Below are positions 1 through 12,600 of a stretch of 64,000 bases of DNA, piece by piece (within the stretch, counting starts at the first letter, position 1; each line of letters opens with the position of its first letter). This DNA is from Atherix ibis (taxonomy: Eukaryota; Arthropoda; Insecta; Diptera; Athericidae): assembly GCA_958298945.1 (NCBI GenBank), contig OY282605.1, positions 33,520,811-33,584,810 of the forward strand, in the 5' to 3' direction. The notes beneath the pieces are model-generated. The model was not told the origin of the DNA and did not search any database. It worked only from the letters and a program-made list of their open reading frames with translations. The translations under genes were made by a program, and so were the position numbers.

Positions 1-650
1 TTGGACATTTTTTTTTATAATGAACTATATTTTCTGAATGGTACTGTTTTGCATTTTTATCATAATTAAGGGATGTACTTATAGTTGTAACTTGCGTGGG
101 TGTAGGATGTATTCAAAAGGAATTCTGTTAAATAAACCATCCTCTTAGCAGGTATTTCAATTCAGGATACCCAAAGCTTTATTTATGTCTTTCATGCGTA
201 CTAATTGACTTGTCAAATTTGTATATTTCTTTCTAACGAGATGATAGATGAAAGCCCTATTTTTAAGTATTTATATTTTTAAATTATAAACGACGATTTA
301 AAATGAAATATTCTTTTGGCTTTTGTCAAATAAAAATTTAATATATTTTTTTAAAAGACATTTTGTATATTTTTTTATTAATTAAATTATACAAATTGGT
401 TTTTGTTTGTATTAAAATTATTTATACAATTTCAAACTAAATTTCTTTTAGACATGTACTAAGGCAAAAAAGAAATGTATTTATGGATATTATCAAAAAG
501 TACTAGATTGTCCATTTTAAAAAATGTCTAAAAAGTAAAACACTGTCATTTGAATATGTATATTATTTAAGATAATATTTAATTGTATAAAAAAAATGCT
601 ATTTAAATATAAAAAATAAAATGAAATATGCAGATTGGGTGATGGAACAA
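1..650. other. A+T-rich spacer, no feature seen
   Basis: The sequence is low-complexity A+T-rich DNA with homopolymer runs. I see no open frame, repeat module or RNA motif that I can support here. Confidence 0.6.
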
Positions 651-1304
651 TAAAATTTGGATGTTAAAAATTTTCTTCTGCGATGAGGCTTATTTCTCAC
701 TTGTCAAAAAAATAACTCTCTATAGCGCACTGTAGTCGGAAAGTATTATTGAAACGTATTTCTTTGAAAATAGAAAATAGCATTAAGAATTAATAGATAA
801 ATAAAATCTATTAATTCTTAACGCTATAATCTCACTATAATCGACCCTTTTTTCTGGATTAACCTTAGAAAATTTAGTCTGAACTTTATGCGATTTTAAC
901 AAGACAGCATCAAAAGCCACATAGCAAGTAGAATTTTGACTTTATTCCGCAAAAAATTTCGAGATTTTGGCATTGTCCCAAGATTTGGGTTTAAATTTAA
1001 AAATAAAATTTTTTAAAAAAAAAATATTTTTACTTTGGTAATAATAAAAATTTTAGTGTATTTAAAAACCAAAATCTGGTCAGTAATGGCTGAGTTATAG
1101 CCCAACATATGCAAAAAACCATAAAAAATGCCCATAAAAGAATCGAGACATGTAGAAATTATTATAAAAGATATTTAAATATTTTTAAATTTTCTTATAT
1201 AATGGCAAATTTTCATATATGTAAATATTAATAAAAATATAAAATTAAAATTTATTTTATTTAATTTTACTTTCCAAATTACAAATTGGATAAATCTTTT
1301 TATA
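651..1304 (+). repeat. Rep-A dispersed repeat, partial, cut by mariner
   Basis: Degenerate copy of the unclassified repeat family that recurs throughout the window. It carries a 'gatgaggct' start box near 681. A middle section near 1080-1150 ('gccgaatt...atatgcgaaaaagtcat'-like in other copies) and the family's end box, 'ttactttccaaattacaa', near 1268-1285 follow. The same end box is at about 20,030, 49,350 and 63,290. The copy stops at 1,304, where a mariner begins at a TA dinucleotide, so the mariner probably inserted into it. Confidence 0.5.
777..827. repeat. Perfect-like hairpin, 22-bp arms
   Basis: Inverted repeat with arms 777-798 and 806-827, one mismatch (position 782 against 822) and a 7-base loop. 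It lies in the 5' part of a Rep-A copy. No flanking target duplication is obvious. It may be a chance A+T palindrome, but the arm length is above what I would expect by chance. Confidence 0.6.
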
Positions 1305-1428
1305 TACGAGTTCTGTGCAAAAAGTATTGCGAATTTTGAATTTCCGCGTTGGTAGAAGTTCGGCCATTTTGAATGTTCAGTTAATTTTTGACAGCTGCTT
1401 TGCTTGCACGTGTTTTGGCTCGTCTTCG
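1305..1428 (+). repeat. Left inverted arm of mariner
   Basis: This pairs with 1,910-2,090 in inverted orientation. It includes the terminal repeat and a leader segment containing 'gacagctgctttgcttgcac'. Relative to the right arm it has a deletion of about 70 bases just after the first 45 bases. Confidence 0.85.
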
Positions 1429-1430
1429 AC

Positions 1431-1884
1431 CAAAAACTGCATCGCATTAACATTGCTAAAGAGCTTTTGGACTCTGTCCGCGACGACTCAAATTTGCTCC
1501 AGAGGGTCATAACTGGTGACGAATCATGGGTTTATGGTTATGAAGTGGAAACCAAAGCTCAATCATCCCAATGGAAGTTGCCGGACGAGCCAAGACCGAA
1601 AAAAGCGCGCCAAGTTCGGTCGAATGTGAAGGTTTTGCTTACAGTTTTCTTCGATTGCAGGGAAGTGGTGCATCATGAGTTCTCGCCAAGCAATCCGTCA
1701 GAAACGCCCGGATTTGTGGAAGAACAAAAATTGTCTTTTGCACCATGATAACGCCCCTGCTCACGCATCTTTGTTTGTGCGCGAATTTTTGGCCAAAAAT
1801 AACACACTAATAATGCCGCAGCTACCGTATTCCCCAGATATGGCCCCTTGTGACTTTTTCTTGTTCACAAAACAGATTCTTTGA
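1431..1884 (+). pseudogene. Mariner (DD34D) transposase fragment
   Basis: This is the remnant of the catalytic half of a mariner transposase, the enzyme that cuts the element out and joins it at TA targets. The N-terminal DNA-binding region (about 130 residues) is absent; homology starts in the linker at 'NIAKELLDSV'. The first catalytic Asp is in TGDESWVYGYE (codon 1518-1520). The second is in HHDNAPAH (1747-1749) and the third in PYSPDMAPCDFFLF (1852-1854). The second and third are separated by 34 residues, which is the mariner signature. A deletion of roughly 20 codons with a frameshift lies near 1,680, between 'VHHEF' and 'RQKRPDLW'. The frame ends soon after the third Asp, so the C-terminus is lost. 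All three catalytic residues survive, but the protein cannot be functional. Confidence 0.85.
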
Positions 1885-1909
1885 TTTTTTTTTTGGAATA
1901 GGCAAAAAT

Positions 1910-2090
1910 CGAAGACGAGCCAAAACACGTGCAAGCAAAGCAGCTGTCAAAAATTAACTGAACATTCAAAATGGCCGAACTTGTCGGTGAGAGACATAAG
2001 TACCAACATAACACCACAAAATATCGAAAATCGAATATACGTAACCCGTGGAAATTCGAAATTCGCGATACTTTTTGAACAGACCTCGTA
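1910..2090 (-). repeat. Right inverted arm of mariner
   Basis: Inverted counterpart of 1,305-1,428 and longer by about 60-70 bases. It preserves leader sequence that the left arm has lost. The terminal bases read 'cctcgta' on the plus strand and include the TA. Confidence 0.85.
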
Positions 2091-4499
2091 CCATATATTA
2101 AAAAAAGAAAGATAAATAATTTGTTTTTTCATAAATTTATATCTTTATTAAAAATTTACTGATTTTTTAAAAAATTTTAATATTATTTAATTTATTTACT
2201 TTTCCCCAAAAAAAATATAGAACGTAGTTTTCACAGTTTTTATTTTATTCAAAAATATTATCTAAAAGGGAAAATATTGCAAAAAATTTCATAGATTATT
2301 TTTCAATTAAAATACCTCAAAAACTCTAAAAAGAAAGTTTTTAAAAATAAAAAAGTATTTTTTTTTTGAAGCAACTTGTTTGTGTACATATTTTTGATGT
2401 TAATACTAGACTAATAATAATAATAATTATTATTCAATTTCAATTTTGATGTTGACAAAAATTGCCAAAATATTTTATGGCATTAAAACGTTAGAGAGTA
2501 TGAAATCTGAAAAGTGAAACTTTCCTTTAAAATATTTGTCTTCCAAAAGTAAAAAAAAAAAACTAACCTTAACTTCTTCTTCTTCAAAAAAAAAAAAAAA
2601 ATACTTTAACATCTTCGAAAAGGTGTGTTTGGGGTACTCTTTTTAAAGAGGGAACTCTCCTCTTTGTTAGGTAAAGGTGTTAATGTTCGTAAAATCAATA
2701 AAAAAAAAAAATTACAAGTTTACATATAAATTTCGGTTGTTAAATTGTTGAGGTGGCAAGACTTCTCCAAGTGCTTAGAGAATTTGAATGCGACACTAAT
2801 ATTTTACGAAAAACTCCCCGGATATCCCCGAGGGACTTTGAAGATGACTCTACAACAGACAACCAAATTTTCACCACAGGCGGAGGATGGTTGTTGATTG
2901 TTTTGCTGATAATTTCATAACATGTGACAAATCACCTGCTTGTTAGTAATTTCTCTTTTCGCATTTATTGTATTGTGAGTACTATCACCCAAAAAAAAAA
3001 GAAGCTTTCAAGGTAGGTGTGTCCATCATAGACTACCTTTTATTAAAAAAAAAAACCCCTTCGTATAATTCTTTTTTTTCTTGCTTATTTTATGAACTGA
3101 ATTTTGATTTTTGAACAAACAAATTTGTTGATATCTGTGACTATAAGATACACAGGCACTTTGCCATTTTATATATTACCAAAAACGCACTACTATCAAT
3201 GAGGTAATAAAGATAATTTTGGATTATTTCAAATTTAAAGCTTTTTTATTCTATAAAAATAAAGCTTTTTGCAACAAAAAAAAAAAAAAAACGGTGAACA
3301 TTTTTTCACATATTGAATCGAATTTGAATTATAAAAATTCTCCTTTACGTTTTTGTATCTTTTTCTTGTCTCTCTAATTGAATTGCTAAAATTAAATGCA
3401 AATTTGTTCAAAAGAAAAAAGAATATCTTTTTTTCCCATAACAAATGAGAGTACCTACCATTAACAGGTTGGTCAATTATTAGCCAACGAACGAAACGGT
3501 TTTAATATTAAATTCACAATCAAATAATCGAAATAAGCAAATTCAAGTTTAGTTGTTCGTCGTTATCGCGTCATGACTATAAACGAAATAATCTTATTTT
3601 TCGTACGGTTTTCTTCTTAAGATACCAAATCAAGATCAGTTTCAATTTGTTTTTGGTATAATTTGTACAAAAATGTTGATCGTCCAATCGAATATGTTGA
3701 TTGTTAATCGAATATTTAACAACAATGGTGTAATGTAGGTTGAAAATGACCAAATATGCGGATGCATTCATTACACAACAACATTTATTCAGTTTTTTTT
3801 TAAAAGGTATTTTTTCAGTTTTTTTCTTTTTTGGTTTATGGAAGAGGTTGTTTTTTAAGTGAAAATTACCAAAATTTCATGATAATTTGAATGATCTTGA
3901 ATGCCGGAACTGAAAATTTATTTCATCAATATGAGTAAACGAACATAAAACGATGGCGGAATCGTATTTTTTCCCCCCATTATTTGCAAAAAAAATCATA
4001 TTTTTTCTCTAGAAAAGTATTTAATTAATAACCTTTCTCTGGTCGGAAATGTTCAAAAATATTTTTTTTTTGGTAATGCACACTTGCTGAAAATATATGC
4101 TTTTCCGGTAAATATTTTGCTTACTTTTGTACTGTTTAAGCAGAAAGCTTCTTATTTTTTTGACACTAAACTAAGCATGTTTACGCATAAAGAAATATTC
4201 AATTTGGGCTTTGGAAAATTAAAATCTACAAAATATTTTTACAAACTAGATTTCGAATACAATATTATTTTACTATATTTATCAAGTTATGCCATTATTT
4301 ATATAATATCAAATCAATTAAATTTTACAATAAGAATTCATAGAGGACTTGATCTTTTCGAAGTAATTTTTAATGATTTTTTCACACATTTTGTACTTGT
4401 ATTCGGCTACTACTTAATGGATGTTGGTTTATAAATACTCTAAAATATGACAATTATTTAAGAAAATATAATTTTTTGAGTAGTTTTAAAAAAAAAAAT
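2091..4499. other. Spacer, simple A+T-rich sequence
   Basis: There are homopolymer runs, a short (TAA)n near 2,413-2,430 and a CTT run near 2,574. A 116-codon frame at 4,084-4,434 has the hydrophobic, Phe/Leu/Ile/Tyr-rich composition expected of translated A+T-rich DNA and resembles no family I know. Stretches at 2,620-2,900 and 3,460-3,570 are more complex but show no coding signal. Confidence 0.5.
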
Positions 4500-4930
4500 C
4501 AAATGGCGGCATATCGTACAATTTTTGAGTCCAAATGACATCACCAACCCAAGAAATTATGCATTTTCGAAACCTTTTGCGAAACTGAGCAAAAATTTGT
4601 CTTGTTGTGTAACGTGTGGCCCGTTTTAAATTTAATCCAAAAAATTTTAGATGTTCAGAATTGACGGTAACGGCCTTTTTTTCCTCTATTTTGCAAAGAA
4701 ATACGGACTTACGATGCCTTCAGACCAAAAATCACACTAGACAGTCAAATATCTTTTAATTTTCGTTAAAAAGCCCCTTTAGATCTGCTCCACAGTCACT
4801 TATAGCTCCCCCCACATAGAATTTTTGCTTATTCACAGACTGAGAAATGATCCTCATCGCTGATAAAAATAATCTCCTTTTAGTTAAGACAAAGTCTCCT
4901 CTTACAACACGAAATTTTGTACAATTTCAA
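4500..4930 (-). repeat. Rep-A copy, minus strand
   Basis: Reverse-complement copy of the dispersed family. The sequence at about 4,515-4,570 corresponds to the 'gatgtcaattggtgtccaag' module. The section at about 4,650-4,740 corresponds to the feature of other copies that reads 'accgtcaattctgagc' on the opposite strand. 'gatcctcatcgctgat' at about 4,850-4,866 is the start box inverted. It is heavily diverged and truncated on its left side. Confidence 0.55.
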
Positions 4931-5379
4931 TGCATCTTTTCGTAACTAATTGATCCACAATATAAAATGACAAACTTTATTTTTAATAAATAAATATCTT
5001 AAAAAATTTATACACTATTAAAAACTATAAAAAAAATAGGACTTTATTTTTTTTAATTGTTTTTAATAGTATTAGAAAAAAAATAAGCAAAAAACCATTT
5101 TTTTTTTGACACGACTCCAGAGTAACTTTTACTTATATTTTGAGTATTTGAAAAAAAGTTTTAAATATTTTAATTGCGTTGATCGTTTAAAATTTTTTGA
5201 TATTGATTTATAAAAATATTTTAAATACATACAATGTTTTATTTAAATATAAAAATAAATTATAAAAAAAAAAAAAATATTTTTTCAATTAAAATCTATT
5301 TTAATAATACTCGTATTCATTGGCGTTTTAATAAATTTTCAGGCGATTAACTCTTTAGTTTTGGAAGAGTTTGGGGAGA
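4931..5379. other. A+T-rich spacer
   Basis: Mostly poly-A/T tracts. A short inverted pair ('actattaaaaac' near 5,013 and its complement near 5,059) is the only structure noted. Confidence 0.5.
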
Positions 5380-6060
5380 TTAATAACAAAAAACGTTTTC
5401 CTAGGAGTGGATTATGTTAACAGGATAAATTTGGGAATAAAATTATTGATAGAAAAATATTATATTTTTATGCAGAAACTCGGATTGTCAAAAACTGGCT
5501 GTGGTAGGAATTTTTTTTTAAAACCAAAATTCAAAATTTTGTTAGTCCAAACGGGTTTTATCATTGAGTTCCATATTAAAAAAACTTGACTTATTTCGAA
5601 TGGTTGTCCAGTAGTCTTTTTAAGTTCAGTTCCAGTAATCACGTTGTTATTAATACATAAATGGGAAGATGGCTTCCAATAGAAAGTAAAACTGATGAGA
5701 GTACTTTTCTGTTAATATATCTTTATTCTTCATTTCGTAAGCCAGACTTGGCGATTGTAGATATAGGATTACATATATTATAAGAGGATATATTAGAATT
5801 TGTGTGTGGCAATGGACTTATAGGATTATACGTATAAATACATTATGCGATATTGGACCAAAGATAGTGCCTTGTGGAACTCCACATGAAAAATTCTATG
5901 TTTTTGAGGTTTCTAAATTAATTGCTTAGAAACTTTTCAAAAAAAATTTACGAAGGATTGGATTAGAAGGCTAATAAGTCTATAGGAAGATGAAGACCTA
6001 ATGGGTTTATTTAATTTAAGAATGATTTTAATAAATAAAAATTTCCAGAGTAAAGATACA
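5380..6060 (-). pseudogene. Jockey-type LINE reverse transcriptase relic
   Basis: Read on the minus strand from high to low coordinates, translated pieces follow the order of a Jockey-type reverse transcriptase. 'SSSYRLISLLIQSFVNFFEK' (about 5,950-6,020) corresponds to the early palm motif. 'CGVPQGTIFGP' (about 5,850-5,885) corresponds to the conserved GxPQG motif. 'MIKPVWTNKI' (about 5,540-5,570) corresponds to the thumb motif, usually LLKPIWTYGI. The segment between the first two motifs is deleted. Stop codons and frameshifts break every piece, so this is a dead relic. It could belong to a sister clade with the same motifs, but LINE origin seems secure. Confidence 0.6.
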
Positions 6061-8400
6061 ATATCATTGAAAATGTACGGAATAAAAACTAAAACTTTAC
6101 GTAATGTTTTCATTTGTATGCAATTTATTTAAAATAATTAGAATTTTTTTAATTGAACAATTAAAAAATATGAAATTTATACCATTTTATTAATTCATTT
6201 GTTTATTAAAATTATTTAACTAATAAATAAAAGTGTTTTAAATTTTTTTTTAAAATATAGTCCAAAAACTAAGTTGAAGGTTAAATATTTATAGTAAATT
6301 TAATGATAATCAACCATTTGAGTATTAAAATAAAAATTAGTATATGTAAATTTTTATTAAATAAAGCACAATTTATGTAAATTTTACTAATAATTTTCCT
6401 ATTAGACAAATTTTCAAATTATGTGTAATTTTAAAAAAAAATGCCAATCATTTTCGTTTATTTATGAACGTTTTTTTTTTTAATAAAAAAAAAATTATAT
6501 CTAACATATATTATGTTAATATGGTCAAGGTAGATTGAAGAAGCTAATCAAAATAATATTTGATATTTTTTAATTATATGAAAAAACATTATTAATAAAC
6601 CAAAATATTATATGGAAAATTTTCAAAAATTTCTTTTTATTTTAGTTGAAGATATTTTATTATAAAGAATAAAGATTATTTTTGGGTAAGAAATTAAATA
6701 AAAAATTCAAATATTTTTATCACAATTAATGAAAAATACAATAGTATTAAAATATGTCAAAAAATAATATTATTGTATATATAGAAATTATGGTGTTTCT
6801 ACTACAAAAAAAGGGAGGAAGTCTTTGCTTCTGAAGTTTTATAATAATTTTTCCTAATTTATTGGAACCTTGCTATTATGTTTAATAGTATTTTTTTCTT
6901 TTGCTATGAAGGAAAATTTTTGAATTATTTTTAATGTATCTGAATATATTAAGGTAAAGGCAATATTTTCACAAAAAAATATCTGTAAAAATTTTATATC
7001 CCTTTTCGTAACCAGTTTTTTAATTATTGCTTATATGAAAAATTGTTTAAAAAAAAACTTTTATAAATCCCAAGTTGGTAATTTGGAGGATTAAAAATGT
7101 CTTCAAATAAGAAAAGTACTGTGAGTGTTTTTTTTAAATAAAAATTGTTGTTTATATTTTTTTTTAAGTTAATAATAATAACTGAATTAGTTATATTTAA
7201 TACTTAAATTTAGTGTTTAGTTATACAAACTGTATCAGATATTATTTAATCTTCCTTTCCTAATCTGAACAACCATTATTGTAGTATGGGACTCTAATAT
7301 CACATTTCAATTAATATTCTTTTATCGAACTGGTTTGATGACTAATTTACGCATATGATTAAATTGTTATTACTAAAATATACTTAGTTGAATACTGGAA
7401 ATATTGGTTAATAGTTTAATTTTCACCAACTTTATTGGTATTTATTTCAACTAGAAATTTCCATAATTTTCCTTTGTCTATTTTATTATGTTGGTTTTCG
7501 GTTTTTATTAACATAATTAATGATGTGGATTTTTTTTTCTTCTTCAAAAGAAAAAGAAAATACATATTTGCCATAAAGCTTTTATATATATTTTTTTTTA
7601 CTGGAATTTTAATATTTTTCTTAATTTTAAATAATTGAAGAATGAAAAAAAAAACATAAAAGCTCATATCGTACACGATAGTCCTTTGGAGTTAAGTTTA
7701 TTTCCAAAGATTATATATAAAAACACTTTTAAAAGAAAAATCCTCTTTTTTTTTTTAAAAAATATTTATACTCACAAATATATCGGTAAATAAAAAACTA
7801 ATAAACTAGAAGCAATTTCAAACTGAAAGACAATTACCTGAAATAGAAAAGAGAATTTTGTTATTAAGTGGAAATTTTTATAATTTCATTTAAAAAATTT
7901 TAATATTATTTTTAAATAAATACTTCTTCAATAACTTTTTTACAAAAATTTTATTCATTAACTTTTTTGAATGTAGAGTTTTTTTATTTTTTTTTTATTT
8001 AAATTTCACATTCAACTAATTTTATTGATTTTTTTTAAACATAAAATTTATAAATATTGATTATCCAATTTGTATTTTGAAAAATAAAATTTAGGAAAAT
8101 ATATTTTAAAATTAAATTTTAATTAAATGCTTATTTAATTTTATAACTTAAATTATGCCATTTGTATATCAACTTCTTACAGTACTCAATTCTTTTGAGA
8201 TTATTTTTTTGATGACTTTTTTAGCTTTAATTCGGCTTTTACTTGAGGAGTGTGGATTTTTAAATTCTTCTAAATTAGAAAGTTATCTATTTAAATATAT
8301 AAAAAAATCTTTTGATATCAAATTATAGGATCTGAGATGCTAAAATGGTTAATATTATTATTAATAATTTTGGTGAAGTTTTTACACAATAACTGTTCAA
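6061..8400. other. A+T-rich spacer, no feature seen
   Basis: Very A+T-rich, with dense homopolymer runs. Frames up to 86 codons on both strands at 7,416-7,676 overlap each other and have no recognisable motif; I treat them as chance. Confidence 0.6.
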
Positions 8401-9620
8401 TTAAAATATCATACGGCCTAGATTGAAATTTTGAAGTTTATGATAAAAAAAATAGATTTTAATGTAGCTCAGAATTAAAGGTAACGATCTCTCCTATTTT
8501 GTTTTCAAATAAATACAGCCGAATAATACTTTTAGACCAAAAAATGAATACCATAAAATCAGTTTTCACAGATACAATGACTTTTCCATAGTTGCTTATG
8601 ATTTTTTTTTAAAAAGTTTTACGATGTCAAATTACGCGATCTTGGACGCCAATTGACCTCATCAAATCTTGATCAATTTATGCATCCTTCAAACTTTTTG
8701 CGCAATAAAGCCAAAAATGGGTGATATTATTAATTATTTATACCATAACTATTTTATTAAAATTATATACGGTCTAGATTAAAATTTTTTAAGCTTAGAT
8801 AAAAAAAGTGGATTCTAATGCAACTCAAAATGGACGATGATGTCTCAACTTTTTTGTTTTCAAAGAAATATAGGCGAATAATACTTTTAGACCAAAAAAT
8901 GCATAGCAGACAATTAGTTTTCATAGAAACAATATATTTCAGATGGTTGCTTATGGATTTGAACAATGTCAAATTACGCGATCTTAGACGCCAATTGACC
9001 TCATCAAATCTTGATCAAATTACGCTTCCTCCAAACTTTTTGCGCAATAAAGCCAAAATGTTTATATTAATTATTTTGGTAAAATTTTTACATAATAACT
9101 ATTTTATTAAAATCACATATGGCTCAAAATTTAAAATTAAGATTTAAAAAAATGGATTCTAATGAAGCTCAAAATTGATAGTAAAAAACTTCGTTTTCAA
9201 ATAAATACAGCCGAATAATACTTTTAGACAAATAAATACAGCCGAATAATACTTTTATATTATTTTGGTAAAATTTTTACACAATAACTATTTTATTAAA
9301 ATTATATATGGCCCAGATTGAAATTTTTAAGCTTTGGATAAAAAAAGTAGATTTCAATGAGGCTCAAAATTGACAGTAACGGTCTCAGCTTCTTCGTTTT
9401 CAAAGAAGTACAAACGAATAATACTTTTAAACCATAAAATGCACACCACACAATCAATTTTCATAAATACAATGGCTTTTCCATGGTTGCTTATGGATTT
9501 TAAGAGCCTCATATATGATAATTTGCTTCATTAACATGTCCACCAATAGAGAAAGGAGCCTCAACGCTTAAGAAAATATTCTCCTCTTAAAGCGTTAACA
9601 GTGGCTACAAACTGAATTGT
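8401..9620 (-). repeat. Rep-A copies in tandem, minus strand
   Basis: Inverted family copies repeat in tandem at a spacing of about 340 bases. The module 'caaattacgcgatctt' occurs at about 8,629 and again at about 8,970, each followed by 'gacctcatcaaatcttgatc'. The accompanying segment 'aataatacttttagacc' appears at about 8,524 and 8,877, with degenerate forms further on. The block ends with the inverted start box 'gagcctcaacgctt' near 9,556. A small tandem duplication ('aaatacagccgaataatact') sits at 9,200-9,257. An internal frame of 109 codons at 8,818-9,147 is unlikely to be a gene, because equivalent copies are interrupted. Confidence 0.75.
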
Positions 9621-12600
9621 AAAAATTTGTTTAGTAATCTAACAAATAACAAATATAAATCTAAATAAATATTATATTTTTTCATTATACGAGTATAATA
9701 AAATAAATAATTCCATATTATTTTTGAAAATTTTCTTATATATTTTTTTAAATAAATCTTTCGCGTACCACTTTTTTCTGATTCATCTACAATGACTCGA
9801 AGAATCAGTATTATTGCGGTTAAATAAAAGTAAAAAATATTATTTCTTTTATCATTTTAAAACTGTCTGTAGGCAAAAAATTAAATTATTCCATTAAAAT
9901 ATGCAAAGAGGAAAGCATAGAAAAATAAATGTTCCACCATGTCTTAAGAAATTTTTGAATAGTCCTGTGAATTTGAAAATATTGGTTAGTGAATCATTCA
10001 TAGTGACTCATATTCCCAATTGGACTAAGATAATTAATGAAAGATTATTTTAAAGCTTTTTTTTTGGGTTAATAGTCTCCTTTTTATGTTGTAATAAAAA
10101 TTACTCAAATCTAACATAAATTTGAGAAAAATCAATCCTTAACAAAAAGATTTACTGAAAATTCTTTAAAAAAACTAATTTCACATAAAATAAGAAAAAA
10201 AATTCTAAAATTAGATACTTCTCTGAGTAAAGATTTTTTTGCCCTTCAAAAAAAAATCTGAATGTAGATTTTTATGAATCATCTGGAATGACATGGGTAT
10301 TAAGAGTATCGAATAGGTAAGTAAGAAAAATTAAAAAAAAAACACCAAATTGTGAGCATAATAGCATTACTACCTACTACCTTACAAATGAAGATTTTAA
10401 ATAGCATAAAAAATCGGGTCCTTAACCTCATTTCGTTAGTCACACTCTTACCTATTTTCATTTTTTTTTTTTATTAAAAACCACAATTGGAACAAAGATC
10501 TGTGCATGGTCATTTATGCCATCTTTAAATGCGGCCAGATCTCAGGTAAAAAAACAAAACAAAAAGATTCACTTAAAAAAAATTATTGGTTAGGGAATAA
10601 ATTGGTACGAGTCACATGAACTTGGATATGATAGAAGAATTCGCTACCAAAACCATCGAACCAAATCCCAGGTGCTATGAGTCAGGTTGAACTCCTGATG
10701 GTTCGTCACAGAATGTATGACTCACCTTTTCGTAAACTGTATCCAAACAATATCTTTAATCTAGCCTGTATCAACAAAAAAAAAATGTATTTAGGCCCTT
10801 TTTTCATATTTTTTTCACAAAAGTTTCTCATTGAATTTGGTGAATCAAAAAAAAAAAAAAACTAACATAAAAATAGTGAAAATATTCCGATTAAAATTCC
10901 AACGTCACTTCCCTTAGTGCAGTAGCACATCCGGACAAGAAGGGCTACCTTGCATTCCCCAGACAATATGCAATCAGCGTGTCTACATTAGACAGATGGA
11001 TGACTGCATTTAAATAAATATTTTTTCTTTGGGAAGTCTTAGTTTTTATGGGCGAATAAAATTCCAGTGGACCCAATCGGAATGAACACATACCCAGCGA
11101 TAAATAAAAGGAGTTTCCCTTGAACACTTCTTCGAATATGATTTTATGGTCGAAAAAAAACAAAAAACCACCCAGTAGACCCAGTAGACTACAGATGAAA
11201 TTTACAAAAAAAAAATAACTGCCCAACACCATGTGTCTGCCTGTGCATCAGATGTGAGAGACATCAAGTCCTCGTAATTGACGGAATTTTTAATGAGCAC
11301 TTCTTAACGATAAGAAAACAGTTCAAAGACGTGAGCACACTAATCTGCAGATTGCGTGGAAATTGTTCATATACAAGAAAACTTTTAAACACATTTTAAC
11401 TGTTTATTAGCTTGTTTATTTACTGTTTTCATTAAGTCATCATATTATTTTTATTTACTTCAATTTATTTTTTTCTCTTGTCTTTTAGATAAAGTTTTAC
11501 TTAAATAAATTTTCTTTACTTTTGTTTATTCCAGGGACCGTTTCCCGTTGACAATATCGGAATTAGGTTAATTGCTTTTTGGTAAGTTATACATAAAAGT
11601 AATGGTTTTAGTAAAGCTTTTAGTTTTTTTGTAAATAATATCATTGTTAAAATAATTTCTCCAAAAGAATCTTATAAAAAAAGATGACTAATATCGGATA
11701 TCAAATCTAAGATAAATTTAGTTTTACTAAACTCAGAGTAATATTCTACTTATTATTTAATTTATTAAAATTATATATAAAAAAAATATGAGTATGAAAA
11801 ATTTATGTAAATACAGAAAATAGTCAATGTGATAGCGAACCCTAACAAATACCTTTGCAAAATTATAAACATACACATACATACAATCTAATGAGAGAGG
11901 AGTCTACTTCAGATTATCGATAATACCAAATCGCCAATGAACTGACCTTTGACTTAAGCAAAAATGATAATTTTTCATTGTAATTTCTTCACTTTTCGAA
12001 CAAATATTGAAATAATGATAAGAAATTGTTCGAGTTTTTCTAGAATTAAAAATTGTTTATAAACCAGGTTGCCATATTTACCACAAATATGGACTAAAAT
12101 TTATGATGATCTCATGTTAGCGTTTGTAGATCGAAAAATGTTGTGTTTTTCTATCAATTAAAATGTTTACACTATTTTTAATCTGAACGGATTCACTTTT
12201 TAAATGTTTATTCTCATCAACAGACTTAGATGAAGCTAAGACCAAATAGACGTTCCGGTTTTGCGCTGTGATCTTTCAGGTTGACAATCCCGCATGTCTT
12301 TACTGTTCTAGCTAAATTTGTCTCTCTATTTGACCTTGCTCATCTTCAAAGATCCGTAAATGATGCCAGTAAAACTCTGCGAGCAGAATCTCCTCATTCA
12401 TTAGGATTAGGTGTTCAACCTACTGAAAACTATTGAATGTGATCTAAATCGATCTAGGATCTCATCGTTTAATAGTCCATCATCATATAGGGGTCCAAAA
12501 AAATTTCAGAGGATTCTCCTCTCCAAATTTGCTAAGTGTTCGTAATGGATTTTGCTGAGAATCTTAGTTTTTGAGTATTTCATGAGATACTGGTAACACT

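Larger units (their letters stand above)
1305..2090 (+). mobile_element. Internally deleted mariner with long inverted arms
   Basis: The element is bounded by TA on each side. Its ends are inverted copies: the left starts 'tacgagttctgtgcaaaaag' and the right, read on the other strand, starts 'tacgaggtctgttcaaaaag'. Homology between the ends does not stop at a normal TIR of about 30 bp. It continues through 5'-leader sequence to 1,428 on the left and 1,910 on the right. The left arm lacks about 70 bases that the right arm has. Between the arms lies a broken DD34D transposase. At under 0.8 kb it is well short of a usual mariner of about 1.3 kb, so it is non-autonomous. The sequence on both sides suggests insertion into a Rep-A copy. 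Confidence 0.85.

Noticed and set aside
4084..4434. 116-codon open frame, plus strand
   Set aside because: The composition (Phe, Leu, Ile, Tyr, Asn, Lys rich) is what A+T-rich DNA gives by chance. No family motif, no splice context, and it lies in a spacer.
7416..7676. Two overlapping frames on opposite strands
   Set aside because: Mutual overlap and poly-Phe/Lys content indicate chance.
8818..9147. 109-codon open frame, plus strand
   Set aside because: It lies within a Rep-A copy, and the matching copies at about 4.5 and 8.5 kb are interrupted, so there is no sign of selection on the frame.
10945..11232. 95-codon open frame, minus strand
   Set aside because: Hydrophobic stretches arise from poly-A/T tracts. 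No motif and no supporting splice sites.
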